Source of the DNA: Verrucomicrobiota bacterium
GTDB lineage: Bacteria > Verrucomicrobiota > Verrucomicrobiia > CAIQCK01
Assembly (NCBI GenBank): GCA_016222825.1
Contig: JACRQF010000014.1
Span: 124,001 to 188,000 of the forward strand
Direction: 5' to 3'
Length of the DNA: 64,000 bases
The notes under the pieces were generated by a model, which saw nothing but the letters and a program-made list of their open reading frames with translations, did not search any database and was not told where the DNA came from. Position 1 is the stretch's first letter. Each line of letters opens with the position of its first letter. Both the position numbers and the translations under genes were made by a program. Of this stretch, positions 8,557 through 17,350 are shown in pieces.

Positions 8557-9878
8557 AGTTTCGGTTCCCATCCGGGTTCGTAATCGCGTTTCCACAACGC
8601 GGTGGCGGCGGCGTTGCCGGCGATGCGTTTGGTCGCAGGATCAAACCGCACCGTTTCACCTGTGCGCAGCGCCGCGTTGCCGAGGTGGCACATCAACGTG
8701 CTTTTCACGCCTTCCTCGATGTCGGCGTTCAGCGACTTGCCGTCGCGGATGGCGTCCACGTAGTTCTGCAAGTGTTCCTTGTCGCCGCCGGAACCGCCGC
8801 CCTTGCCGATCTCCTTCCGGTCAAGGTCAAAGATTCTGTAGCCGGCGCCCTCGACGACGAGCGTCGCGCGATCGCCGTAGAACACGATGCCCGAACCGAT
8901 GCCATCCAAGCCGTGCGGCTGACAACTGCGATGCTCCCATTGGATGACCTTCCTGCCATACTCGAACGTCGCGAACTGCGTGTCTGGCGTCTCCTGGTCG
9001 TCGTCGTGGAAATAACGTCCGCCGCTGGAGACGACGCGCGTCGGATAATCCACGCCCATGCCCCATCGTGCCACGTCGAGCGTGTGGATGCCGTGGTTGC
9101 CGAGTTCGCCCGTGCCCCAGTGCCAAAACCAATGCCAGTGATACGGCACGACGTTGTCCTGGTAGGGCCGGCGCGGCGCTGGTCCCTGCCAGAGGTTGTA
9201 ATCAAGCCCCGCCGGCACCGCGACGCGCTTGCCGCGCCCAATGCCCGGACGTTTCGCGGTCATCCACGCGCGGGCGACATGGACGTTGCCGAGTTCGCCA
9301 GCGCGGACGCGCTCCACGGCCTCCCTCTGTCCGGTCCAACTCCGCCGCTGCGTGCCGTGCTGCATGACGCGCTTGTGTTTGCGCGCTGCCTGGATCATCA
9401 GTTCGCCCTCGCGGCCGTTGTGGCAGCAGGGCTTTTCGACATACACGTGCTTGCCCGCCGCGCACGCGAGGATCGCCGCCGGCGCGTGCCAATGGTCCGG
9501 CGTGGCGATGACGACGCCGTCAATCGCGCGGTTTTCCAAGAGCTTCCGCAGATCGCGAACCATCTCCGGCCGTTTGCCCTGCACCTTCTCCACGTCGCCC
9601 GCAGCGGCGCGCACATACATCTCATCCACGTCGCACACGGCGGCGATCTCGACGTTCTTCAAACCCGCCAGTCCCATCGCCAGCCAAGTGCCACGGCCCG
9701 GTTTGATCCGGCCTACGGACTCGCGCGACACGCCGATGGCGCCAAGCACGACTTTCCCGTTCGCGCTCGCCTGCCCGCGCGCAATCCACGGCATGGCAAT
9801 GCCAGCCGTCGCAAGGGTGCTCTGGGCGAGGAAACGACGGCGATTCAAACGCCGCGTGGGGAATGGTTGTGCGTTCAT
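8553..9878 (-). CDS. Gfo/Idh/MocA-family oxidoreductase, Tat-exported
   Basis: The 441-residue protein has a Tat signal (RRLNRRRFLAQS, then a hydrophobic stretch ending IARGQA). A Rossmann NAD(P)-binding region follows (KVVLGAIGVSRESVG, with acidic residues in IAAVCDVDE). The family motif is HVYVEKPCCHN, and the histidine-rich segment YHWHWFWHWGTGELGNHGIH lies in the substrate domain. Family members oxidise or epimerise sugars using NAD(P). The start at 9878 was chosen because the Tat motif follows at once; the frame continues upstream only over the neighbouring sialidase. The stop overlaps the start of the DUF6807 gene (ATGA), and this pairing suggests joint action on a monosaccharide product. 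Confidence 0.9.
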   Translation of the reverse strand: MNAQPFPTRRLNRRRFLAQSTLATAGIAMPWIARGQASANGKVVLGAIGVSRESVGRIKPGRGTWLAMGLAGLKNVEIAAVCDVDEMYVRAAAGDVEKVQGKRPEMVRDLRKLLENRAIDGVVIATPDHWHAPAAILACAAGKHVYVEKPCCHNGREGELMIQAARKHKRVMQHGTQRRSWTGQREAVERVRAGELGNVHVARAWMTAKRPGIGRGKRVAVPAGLDYNLWQGPAPRRPYQDNVVPYHWHWFWHWGTGELGNHGIHTLDVARWGMGVDYPTRVVSSGGRYFHDDDQETPDTQFATFEYGRKVIQWEHRSCQPHGLDGIGSGIVFYGDRATLVVEGAGYRIFDLDRKEIGKGGGSGGDKEHLQNYVDAIRDGKSLNADIEEGVKSTLMCHLGNAALRTGETVRFDPATKRIAGNAAATALWKRDYEPGWEPKL

Positions 9879-9915
9879 GGGAAAGTCAGGTCGAACTTTG
9901 AAAAGGTGACAGTTT

Positions 9916-11328
9916 CTACTTCGTAGCGGCTCCCACCACAAGCTCGGCGCTTGATGCGGTCGGCGAAACACGGCCGTCGCGATCCACGGCGGCAACATCG
10001 AACTGATACGTGCCGCCGATGGAGAGCACGCGGCCCAGCTCCAACTGCGTCGTGGCATCGCGCGTCCGAATGGGTGCGTAAGGATAGATTTCGGTGTCCT
10101 TGTTGTCGGCGGACGGCGCAATGAGAACCGGCGTGACGAGGTAGTGCGACACGGTTGCGGCGTTGGCTGGCGGCTTCCAGAAAACATTCACCTTGGTTCC
10201 GGCCACGGTGATGTTTGTGGGAGCCGGAAGTGGGCTTTTCACAGCGGGTGCTCCTTTGGCGACCGTCACGTGCCAGCAGTGGATACGGCCGTTGGCGGGT
10301 GTGAAGATGAGCAGCTTGTCCGGACCGGTGCAAATCATGCTGGTGTTGCCGCCGCCCTGGCTGGTGATGATGATGCCGTCGCTCCATTCGCGGCCCGTGC
10401 CGTCGAGCGAGAGGTAGATGCGGCAATGGTTCTTCGTGTGCGCGGTCAGCAACACGAGAACGCCATTCGGCAGCAGGCACAGCCCCGGCAGCTTCCCCGC
10501 CGCGATTCGTTTTTGCGGGCCGGTGAGAACTTTCTCCACAGCCGACCATGTGACGCCGCCATCCGTTGAGCGCGCCGTGACGAGCGGGGATTTCGCGCTG
10601 CTGCCGGTGCGCACAACCGCCAGCCACGAGCTATCCGATGTGCGCACCACCGCTGTTTCCACCCACGGCGACGCCAGCGCCGCGCCGCTCGCGCGGATGG
10701 CCTGCGCGTCGGCGATGGTCGCAGCGACGTTCCAGTTCCGGCCGCGGTCGCCGGACTTCAGCAGGAGCGCGCGGTTGCCCGTCTTGCTCCACGAAAATGC
10801 CGGCATGAAGAGCGTGTCACGTTCATCTTCGAAGATGCGTGGCAGGGGTCGGGCGATGATGCCGAGGTTGCTTGGGCAATGAAGCTTCGCCGTCTCCGCC
10901 TGCCAGGTCTTGCCCTGGTCCTTCGAGATGGCGACGAGGTATTCACTTGTGGCGGTCGCCGGTGCCGTGAGGACCTTCTCGCGGTTCGGCACGGAGCGGA
11001 TGCCGAGCGTCATCAACTCGCCGTTGCGAAGCCGGTCCTGCCACATGTCCACCATGCCGGGCAGCGGTGAGTTGTCGGGGCCGGCTTTCCAAGTCAGCCC
11101 GCCGTCTTCTGAGAAACTCAAGCCAGTGCCGACGGATTTGTCCCAATCGTCGGGATGGTTGGGGTAGATGTGCGTGATCTTCCTGTCTGTCGCTACAGCC
11201 CAGCCCGCGCCCGTGATTCCCTCCCGCTCGCGGACCGTGACCACCGGCGCGACGGTGACTTGCACGTCGGCGGCGCGCGTGGCGAATGGAGTGAGGGCCA
11301 AAACAAGGAAGAGAAGCAGACGGCTCAT
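9916..11328 (-). CDS. Exported sialidase-fold protein with C-terminal FN3-like domain
   Basis: The 470-residue protein has a signal peptide (LLLFLVLALTPFATRAAD). Asp boxes mark a beta-propeller: SEDGGLTWKAG, SKDQGKTWQAE, SGDRGRNWNVA and STDGGVTWSAV. The last 90 residues (APTNITVAGTKVNVFWKPPAN to the end) look like a fibronectin type III module. Exo-alpha-sialidases share this fold, but in environmental Verrucomicrobiota such proteins probably act on diverse sugars, so sialic acid specificity is unproven. The arginine triad could not be assigned with confidence. The start at 11328 overlaps the stop of the beta-helix gene (ATGA). Confidence 0.75.
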   Translation of the reverse strand: MSRLLLFLVLALTPFATRAADVQVTVAPVVTVREREGITGAGWAVATDRKITHIYPNHPDDWDKSVGTGLSFSEDGGLTWKAGPDNSPLPGMVDMWQDRLRNGELMTLGIRSVPNREKVLTAPATATSEYLVAISKDQGKTWQAETAKLHCPSNLGIIARPLPRIFEDERDTLFMPAFSWSKTGNRALLLKSGDRGRNWNVAATIADAQAIRASGAALASPWVETAVVRTSDSSWLAVVRTGSSAKSPLVTARSTDGGVTWSAVEKVLTGPQKRIAAGKLPGLCLLPNGVLVLLTAHTKNHCRIYLSLDGTGREWSDGIIITSQGGGNTSMICTGPDKLLIFTPANGRIHCWHVTVAKGAPAVKSPLPAPTNITVAGTKVNVFWKPPANAATVSHYLVTPVLIAPSADNKDTEIYPYAPIRTRDATTQLELGRVLSIGGTYQFDVAAVDRDGRVSPTASSAELVVGAATK

Positions 11329-12440
11329 GGGGCGATGATAACTCTTTCGGCGTTTTTCTTGAACAAATCTTCCGGCACCGGTTTGCGGTCGGGGCCGTGG
11401 ACGTTGTCGTGGACGCAACAGTTGCCCGTCGCGTTGCGCTGCTGGAAAATCCGCTGCGGGTCCGCGTGGTGCACGAACCAGTTGTGATGCACCTCCACGC
11501 CTTCGAGCGGGATGCCGCGGATGACCACGCCCGGCGACGGCGGCGCGATGCCACGGCCTTCGTCGAGGTCGAGCACGGTGTTGTGATGCACGTGGACGCG
11601 CGTCGCCGCCAGCCATTTTGCCGGCAGCGCGGGGCGATACTCGTGCATGTCGAACGCGAACGTGTTCCGACCGAGGTTGTAATCGTGATAGACCTTCGGG
11701 CTGGCTTCCCTCACGATGTTGAAGCGCGCCTCGTAGCCGGTGCCGGGCTTGCCCGTGCCGGCCACGGCGTGCCACGTGTAACGGATGACGTTGGCCTCGA
11801 TGAGCACCGGCAGCCCGGCCTTGTCGCCGACGACGACCGGATAGGCGTGGATATCGTGCAGGTCGCAGTGATGCACATGCGTCTCGCGCGCCTGCACGTT
11901 CACCCCGGAGTGGTGGAACTCGAAAATCTCGCAGTTGTCCACCTCCACCCTGTCGCCCCGCGCGGCGATGGCGATGGCGCCGGATTTCTTCTCCGCGCGT
12001 TTGCCCTCCGCCGTGATCGCCGGGCCTTCGCCGCCCCGCAACCGCAAGCCGGTCACGCGGCTTCCCGCGAGCGCCGTGATGCCGCTCTTGCCGGGATGGT
12101 TGAATTTCAGCAGCGGTCCCGGCGCGCCGTTGTGGCCGCGATTGCCAGCGAGCGTGACGCCCTCGGGAACCTGCAACGGCGGCGCACCGCTGAGGTCCAG
12201 TTGCGCCGCCGCGACGAAGACCACCTGTCCGCGCCGCGCCGCTTTCAACGCGGCGATGAGTTGCTCCGCCGTCGAGACCCTGACATCGCCGGCGGTGACG
12301 ATGCGCGAGTAGCCCTTGCCGCCGCCGATGGGATTGCCCGTGTCGTTGGCATCAGCGCCGTAGCGCGACTCCGCGGCCCACGGCGCGGCCCGCGGAGCGA
12401 GCAGCAGGAGAGCAAGGGCGAGAAAGATGTTTCGTCTCAT
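11325..12440 (-). CDS. Exported right-handed parallel beta-helix protein (pectate-lyase-like)
   Basis: The 371-residue protein has a signal peptide (FLALALLLLAPRAAPWAAES). The next part, NPIGGGKGYSRIVTAGDVRVSTAEQLIAAL, is the typical opening of pectate-lyase-type helices. Repeated short strands with stacked Asn and His (EVDNCEIFEF, THVHHCDLHDIHAYP, VHVHHNTVLDL, EVHHNWFVHH) indicate a parallel beta-helix. Family members bind or cleave acidic polysaccharides, but a lyase active site cannot be assigned here. The stop overlaps the next gene's start (ATGA). The 5' flank contains a footprint of a lost kelch gene. Confidence 0.75.
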   Translation of the reverse strand: MRRNIFLALALLLLAPRAAPWAAESRYGADANDTGNPIGGGKGYSRIVTAGDVRVSTAEQLIAALKAARRGQVVFVAAAQLDLSGAPPLQVPEGVTLAGNRGHNGAPGPLLKFNHPGKSGITALAGSRVTGLRLRGGEGPAITAEGKRAEKKSGAIAIAARGDRVEVDNCEIFEFHHSGVNVQARETHVHHCDLHDIHAYPVVVGDKAGLPVLIEANVIRYTWHAVAGTGKPGTGYEARFNIVREASPKVYHDYNLGRNTFAFDMHEYRPALPAKWLAATRVHVHHNTVLDLDEGRGIAPPSPGVVIRGIPLEGVEVHHNWFVHHADPQRIFQQRNATGNCCVHDNVHGPDRKPVPEDLFKKNAERVIIAP

Positions 12441-12456
12441 GGCCGCGCTCTTCGTA

Positions 12457-12516
12457 TCACGGCCCCCAATCCGCTGGCAAACACAACGACCACTCCTCGC
12501 TGTTCAGCGGCCTGGC
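12457..12516 (-). pseudogene. Remnant 3' end of a kelch-propeller gene
   Basis: Read on the minus strand, these 60 bases encode ARPLNSEEWSLCLPADWGP and a stop. The C-terminus of the intact kelch gene at 18765-19757 is ARPLNSEVWSLHLPADWKP and a stop, so 16 of 19 residues are identical. DNA similarity continues past the stop (TGATACGAA in both copies) up to the ATG of the next gene in each case. On its left part the relic overlaps, in another frame, the last codons of the double sialidase gene. A kelch gene therefore once stood in front of the beta-helix gene and was largely replaced. Confidence 0.85.
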
Positions 12517-14648
12517 GCGGCGAGCCAGTCCAGATCGAAGATGGCGAGGTCCACCGAATCCACGCCGCCGCGTTGCTTGGCGCGCACGGGATCGGCGTGG
12601 AGATGCTGGTAGCCAACGAGCACCCGCCCATCGCGAAGTTGCAGCACGCCGTGGTTACTCAATGCGAGTCCTCCGCAGACCAGATCGCGGCGCTGTGGCC
12701 ACGTCCGCCCGCCGTCGAAGGAACGCGCGGCGGTCAGGCGGTTGCGCGGGCCTTGCGTGCGGGAGGCCACGCCGTTCCAGACGACGAGCAGGCTGCCATC
12801 CGCGAGCCGCAGCAACTTCGCGATGGACTCCGGCGACTCCAGCGGTAACGGCGCGGGCGCGTCCCACGTCCGTCCGCCGTCCTTCGACCGCGACGCGTAG
12901 AGCCGGCCGGTGCCGCGCGTCCGGACCACGCACAAACATTCGCCCGCGGCGATCTCGGCCAGCGCCGGCTCCATCGCGCCGCCGGGCAGTTCGGCAGGAA
13001 TGGCGCCGCCCTCCTGCCACGTCGCGCCTTCGTCCTTGGAAACCAGCACGCGCGAAATCGAAGTCGTCGTCCCATCGGCAGCGGCGCCGCGATGATAGAC
13101 CGGCAGTGCAATCCGTCCGTCGCGCAGCACCACGGGCTGCATCGCCACGCCAAACTCCGTGCGCCAGATCTCTCGTGCCTCGCTCCAACTGCCGCCCCCG
13201 TCCGCCGACGTGCGCAGCAGCACGCGGCAAGGCTCCTTGCCGCCCGCCATCGGCAACTCCGCAAGCACGCAATGCAGCAGGTTCTTCACCCGGTAAAAAC
13301 CGCACGGGGTGCAGCGCATTCCGGGACGCCGGTAGAACTCGCGCCGTTCACCCCAGGTCCGGCCTCCGTTCCATGACAGCGACGACATTATCACGTTAGG
13401 GGTTTTCACCTCCGTGTGCCCCGCTTCCCAAATCGCGAGCGCGCGTCCAGCCGGCAGCTCCGTCAGTGCCACGTTCCATTGGCCATGCTGGGCCTCAGTC
13501 ACCGGCGAGATGGTCGTCCGAAAGACACCGTCTTCGCTCTGCGCGGCGTCCAAGAGCCATTCGCGATTGAAGCGGGCGATGCGAAGTTCGCGCGCGTTGT
13601 CCGGCAGGATCTGAAACCAAATCGCGATCAACGTGCCATCCGCCGTCTGGGTCGCGGTGGGATAAGCGCTCTGAAATCCCGGAACACTCGCCAGCGTGCG
13701 GGGCTTTGACCACGTCTTGCAGCCGTCCTTGGAAAGCGCGACATCCAACGGCCAGCGATTTCGAGGGGAGTTGTTCCATACCACCAGCACATCCCCTGAA
13801 TCGCGCAGGCGCCACAGGGCCGACGGGGAGTTGTGCCCCGCCAGCGGTGAAGGCGACGGTGTGTCCCAAGTCAGTCCGCCGTCGCGGCTGCGGCTCTGGT
13901 AGTGCCAGGAGTCCGACGTGCGCAGCAGCGCAAAGATCCCGCCGTCGGGCAGCAACACCATCGCCGGCTCGCACACCCCGCCTGTGCCGCGAGCCGACAC
14001 CTTGTTGGTGACTTCGACAAACATATCGCCTCCCGGAGTCCAGGTCTTTCCGTTGTCGCGCGAACGCAGCGCGCCGGATTTCAACTTCATATTGCCCTCA
14101 AACTTGACGGCTCCTCCTTGCTCCAACAGAACATCCCAACTGTAAGGCATGAGCAGGGTGCCATCGGGCAGCGTCATGCCAATGTGGATTCTACCCACCT
14201 CATACTTGTGATGCGCAGGCATCTTGACGGGTTCGCTCCAACGGCTCCCGTTGAACTTGCGGGAAGATTTCCACATCTCGGTGTAAACGATCTTGTCAGC
14301 CGGGCGCGTGGTCGAACAAACCTGAATCTCGTCCGGAGCCAGGATGATCGTGGGATCCCCATCCATGAGCGGCGTGTCTATGATCGTCTCGGGCGTGCTC
14401 CATCTGCGGCCGCCGTCGCTCGAAAAAGCCCCCGCGATGCGCGAGTGCGCGGGCTGGCCGTCGTTCGCCGCCCAAGCAAGAAACAGGCGGCCGTCGGGCA
14501 GCGCCGCCACCGTCGGATAGGAGTTCTGCTTGAACTCCTTTCCATCCGAGGGAATGGCCGTGAAGGTTTCGAAAAACGGCTCAGCCCCCTTCAACTGCAG
14601 CGGCTGCGCCAGCAGCAAGGCGTTGAGGGTGAGCAAGATGTGCTTCAT
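12504..14648 (-). CDS. Exported tandem sialidase-fold protein (two propellers)
   Basis: The 714-residue protein starts with a signal peptide (MKHILLTLNALLLAQPLQL). It carries about nine Asp boxes in two sets. The first set includes SSDGGRRWSTP, SRDNGKTWTPG, SRDGGLTWDTP and SKDGCKTWSKP. The second includes SWNGGRTWGER, SADGGGSWSEA, SKDEGATWQEG, SKDGGRTWDAP and SFDGGRTWPQR. A single sialidase propeller usually needs about 350-400 residues, so the length fits two propellers in tandem. Substrate is unknown, and it may be a non-sialic acid sugar. The last codons were probably created by fusion to the kelch relic. The gene begins 10 bases after the alpha/beta hydrolase gene. Confidence 0.75.
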   Translation of the reverse strand: MKHILLTLNALLLAQPLQLKGAEPFFETFTAIPSDGKEFKQNSYPTVAALPDGRLFLAWAANDGQPAHSRIAGAFSSDGGRRWSTPETIIDTPLMDGDPTIILAPDEIQVCSTTRPADKIVYTEMWKSSRKFNGSRWSEPVKMPAHHKYEVGRIHIGMTLPDGTLLMPYSWDVLLEQGGAVKFEGNMKLKSGALRSRDNGKTWTPGGDMFVEVTNKVSARGTGGVCEPAMVLLPDGGIFALLRTSDSWHYQSRSRDGGLTWDTPSPSPLAGHNSPSALWRLRDSGDVLVVWNNSPRNRWPLDVALSKDGCKTWSKPRTLASVPGFQSAYPTATQTADGTLIAIWFQILPDNARELRIARFNREWLLDAAQSEDGVFRTTISPVTEAQHGQWNVALTELPAGRALAIWEAGHTEVKTPNVIMSSLSWNGGRTWGERREFYRRPGMRCTPCGFYRVKNLLHCVLAELPMAGGKEPCRVLLRTSADGGGSWSEAREIWRTEFGVAMQPVVLRDGRIALPVYHRGAAADGTTTSISRVLVSKDEGATWQEGGAIPAELPGGAMEPALAEIAAGECLCVVRTRGTGRLYASRSKDGGRTWDAPAPLPLESPESIAKLLRLADGSLLVVWNGVASRTQGPRNRLTAARSFDGGRTWPQRRDLVCGGLALSNHGVLQLRDGRVLVGYQHLHADPVRAKQRGGVDSVDLAIFDLDWLAAPGR

Positions 14649-14658
14649 CGTTGTCGGA

Positions 14659-15732
14659 TCATTTCTTGACGGCGGCCTCGAACCGGCCCACGGGGTAACC
14701 TTTGTCGTAGCTCACAATCCATGCGCCGTTGGTTGTGGCGTAACGGATGTCCTCCTTCCGCTCGAAGTCGGTCGGGCCGCGGCGATGCAGGGCGTCAGGG
14801 GAGCGCCGGTCAAGATACTTACCGGCGACGTGACCGACGATGAGGGTGCGGTTGCCGAGGGCGTGGCCGGCGCTGGTGAAGACCTTGCCGTCGAGCATGT
14901 CCTTCGTCACGCGCACATAGGTGAAGTCGAGGCCGCTGGCTTTCATGTTCGCGGCGAACTCGTCGGCGTCGGTGCAGGTGAAGTCCTCCACGCCGTGCAC
15001 GGTAAAGATTTTGGCGGCGCAGCCGAGCCGTTTCATCGTGGCGAGGTGCGCGGGGTTGCCGAGGAAGCGCAGTTCCTGGGCGTCGGGCGTGAGGTGGAAC
15101 GGATGCGCGGAATCGCGAACGTAGCGGGCGTTGAGCTTGCTGCCGCCGGGGAGGTTGAAGGCCACGTCGTCGCTGAGTTTCTTCATGCCGCACATGTCAA
15201 TCACGGCGGTGAACGTGCGCGGCGCGAGCTTGTTCGCCATCAGGCTGACGTTGCCGCCGCCGCTGCCGCCGGTGGTGAAGATGCGCGTGCTGTCGAACTT
15301 GATGCCGCGTTGCTTCAGGCCGTCGAAGACGAAGTGCAGCGCGCGCAACGCATCAAGCGCCTGCAGCCAGCCGAAATCATACGGTTCGGGGTCGAGAATC
15401 GAGGCCTGCTTGCCGCTCTGCAGGTAATCCACGCCGATGGCGACGACGTCGAACCGCTGCGCGAGGACGGCGGGATCGGCCGTGCCGACAAAGTTTGTGC
15501 CGCCCCAGTTGTGCAGCGAGAGCATCAGCCCCGTGGTCGGGCGCACACTCTCGATCTTCGATTCGCCGCCGGGATAGCGGATATGGACAGTGATCTGGCG
15601 CGGCCCCGGTTTCAACGGCCACTCCTGCGCCGGAATGCTGACCGTGCCTGCGCCGTCGGGCAACGCGGGCGCCGCGCCGGCGCTGAGCGGCAGAAGAAGG
15701 ACGGTGAGTGCGAGCAAAGCGGTTCGGTTCAT
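14659..15732 (-). CDS. Exported alpha/beta hydrolase-like protein
   Basis: The 357-residue protein has a signal peptide (LLALTVLLLPLSAGAAPAL). An alpha/beta-hydrolase layout is visible: MLSLHNWGGTN near the oxyanion position, the nucleophile elbow TTGGSGGGNVS with Ser157, VHGVEDFTCTDADEF containing a candidate acid, and SAGHALGNRT containing a candidate histidine. It resembles DUF2920-like hydrolases, but I hold that name loosely. It may be an esterase acting with the sialidases on either side. The start at 15732 gives a proper signal peptide; the upstream extension to 16176 only overlaps the neighbouring gene. Confidence 0.7.
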   Translation of the reverse strand: MNRTALLALTVLLLPLSAGAAPALPDGAGTVSIPAQEWPLKPGPRQITVHIRYPGGESKIESVRPTTGLMLSLHNWGGTNFVGTADPAVLAQRFDVVAIGVDYLQSGKQASILDPEPYDFGWLQALDALRALHFVFDGLKQRGIKFDSTRIFTTGGSGGGNVSLMANKLAPRTFTAVIDMCGMKKLSDDVAFNLPGGSKLNARYVRDSAHPFHLTPDAQELRFLGNPAHLATMKRLGCAAKIFTVHGVEDFTCTDADEFAANMKASGLDFTYVRVTKDMLDGKVFTSAGHALGNRTLIVGHVAGKYLDRRSPDALHRRGPTDFERKEDIRYATTNGAWIVSYDKGYPVGRFEAAVKK

Positions 15733-15764
15733 GATCGTGTGTGTGCTGGCGGGGCTTGAAGCTC

Positions 15765-17345
15765 TCACTGCTTCGGCGTTTTGGCCGCGAGCTGACGAAT
15801 CTCCGCCGTCTCCAGAGCACGGCGATAGATTCGCACATCGGACAAGCGCCTGTTGAAGGGGCCGTTGGCTCCGGCGCCGATGCGCAGCGGCGCGTTGGTG
15901 TCGAGATCGTAGCCGGCGGCGTCGAACTCCGGAGTCTGCGCGACCATCTTGCCATCCACAAACAACGCAAGGTTGTTGGCGGATTTCACGGCGGCGACAT
16001 GATGCCACGCGGACGACAGGCTCTGCCCCCACGCAACCTGACGGCCCGCCGCGAAGGAAAAGATTTTGCCCGAAGGCAACGTGCTGCAATAGACATGTCC
16101 ATCGTGCTCCGCCATCGTCCACGCGCGGCGATACTTCACGTCGGGCGTGAGGTCGAGCCGCGCAAGCCGTTTCCACGTCGCGCCGCCCTCATACGAATAC
16201 ACTTCGGCCAGCGGCAGCGTGCCGGCGATGAGCCGTCCGTTGTGCACCACCATGCCCATCACTTCCAACTCCTCGCCGAGCCGGCCCATGTCGGTCCATT
16301 TGCCGATGTCCTCAAACCGATAGACGCGCCCGCTTCGCCACGTGCCGACGAGCAGCCGCCCCTCATGCGACGTGAAGGAATACGTCTGTGTGTTGTCGCC
16401 GAGTTGGCCGCAATCGGTCCAGGCCTTGCCGTCGTAACGATAGACGCGCCCACCATCGTAGCTGCTGGCGTAAAGCAGTCCGCCGTGCACCGTCAACGCC
16501 TGCACACGTTTGCCGTCCGGCGTGCCGCAATCCGTCCAGCGCTTGCCGCCTTCGTAGCGGAAGAAACCGGCCGGCTTGTAGAGCGACGACGCGTAGAGCT
16601 TGCCGCGAAACACCACCATGCCGCCTACCGCCTCCGTCTGCGGCAACTGGCCGCAATCGTCCCAGCGATCTTTTCCCGCGTAACGCAAGACGCGCCCGCC
16701 GAGAGTCGCGTTCGCCGACTCGGGCAACGCCGAGCCGGCCACGCGATACTTCCCCGTCCCAGCATAGAGCGCGCCCTCGTGGACGGCGAAAGCGGTCACG
16801 CTGTTCGCGCCGTCAGGCGCGCCGCAGTCGGTCCATTGCTGGCCGCCGGCGTAACGATAGACGCGGCCCGATTCTCCTTTGCCCGGCTCGCAAGTGCCCG
16901 CATAGAGCGCGCCATCATGCACAGCGAGCGCGAACGCAAAAAGCGCCTTGCCGGGCCGGCCGCAATCCGCCCACGCCGATGCCCGATCATCGTCAATGCC
17001 GAACTGCAGGTGCCGCCAGTTGGCCTGGTTGGAGGTGACGCCCATGTTGCTCTTCAACGTGAGATGAAAACCGCGGCGCTTTACCGGGTCGTATTGGCTG
17101 ACCAAATCGCCCGGCGCGACGTCGCTCACCTCGTCCGACTGCATCCACACCGCGACGGTGAAATCGCCCTTGCCAAGCCGCGGCGCGCGCTCCGCGGGCA
17201 CTCCCGGCCATGCCCCACGCGTCTCGCCTGACAAAGCCCAGTGCGCAGCCAGGTCGCGCTGAGGCGGTGAAGCCTGTTGCTGAGCGAGCGCGGACTGAAC
17301 CGAAAGCAACAACGCGGCGATGGCGAGGATGCAGACCTTTTTCAT
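15765..17345 (-). CDS. LamG-fold protein with an inserted beta-propeller
   Basis: The 526-residue protein has a signal peptide (CILAIAALLLSVQSALAQQ). Residues about 30-105 are the first half of a LamG/concanavalin domain (DFTVAVWMQSDE, RRGFHLTLKSNMGVTSNQAN). The second half appears only at about 430-520 (AWHHVAAVKSANNLALFVDG, APLRIGAGANGPFNRRLSDV). Between them lie about seven repeats of the form 'GLYAG..GRVYRY.G..WTDCG', a beta-propeller. The propeller therefore sits inside a loop of the lectin-like domain. No catalytic site is evident, so glycan binding is the most plausible role. It follows the ceramidase-like gene by five bases. Confidence 0.8.
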   Translation of the reverse strand: MKKVCILAIAALLLSVQSALAQQQASPPQRDLAAHWALSGETRGAWPGVPAERAPRLGKGDFTVAVWMQSDEVSDVAPGDLVSQYDPVKRRGFHLTLKSNMGVTSNQANWRHLQFGIDDDRASAWADCGRPGKALFAFALAVHDGALYAGTCEPGKGESGRVYRYAGGQQWTDCGAPDGANSVTAFAVHEGALYAGTGKYRVAGSALPESANATLGGRVLRYAGKDRWDDCGQLPQTEAVGGMVVFRGKLYASSLYKPAGFFRYEGGKRWTDCGTPDGKRVQALTVHGGLLYASSYDGGRVYRYDGKAWTDCGQLGDNTQTYSFTSHEGRLLVGTWRSGRVYRFEDIGKWTDMGRLGEELEVMGMVVHNGRLIAGTLPLAEVYSYEGGATWKRLARLDLTPDVKYRRAWTMAEHDGHVYCSTLPSGKIFSFAAGRQVAWGQSLSSAWHHVAAVKSANNLALFVDGKMVAQTPEFDAAGYDLDTNAPLRIGAGANGPFNRRLSDVRIYRRALETAEIRQLAAKTPKQ

Positions 17346-17350
17346 GCCAG

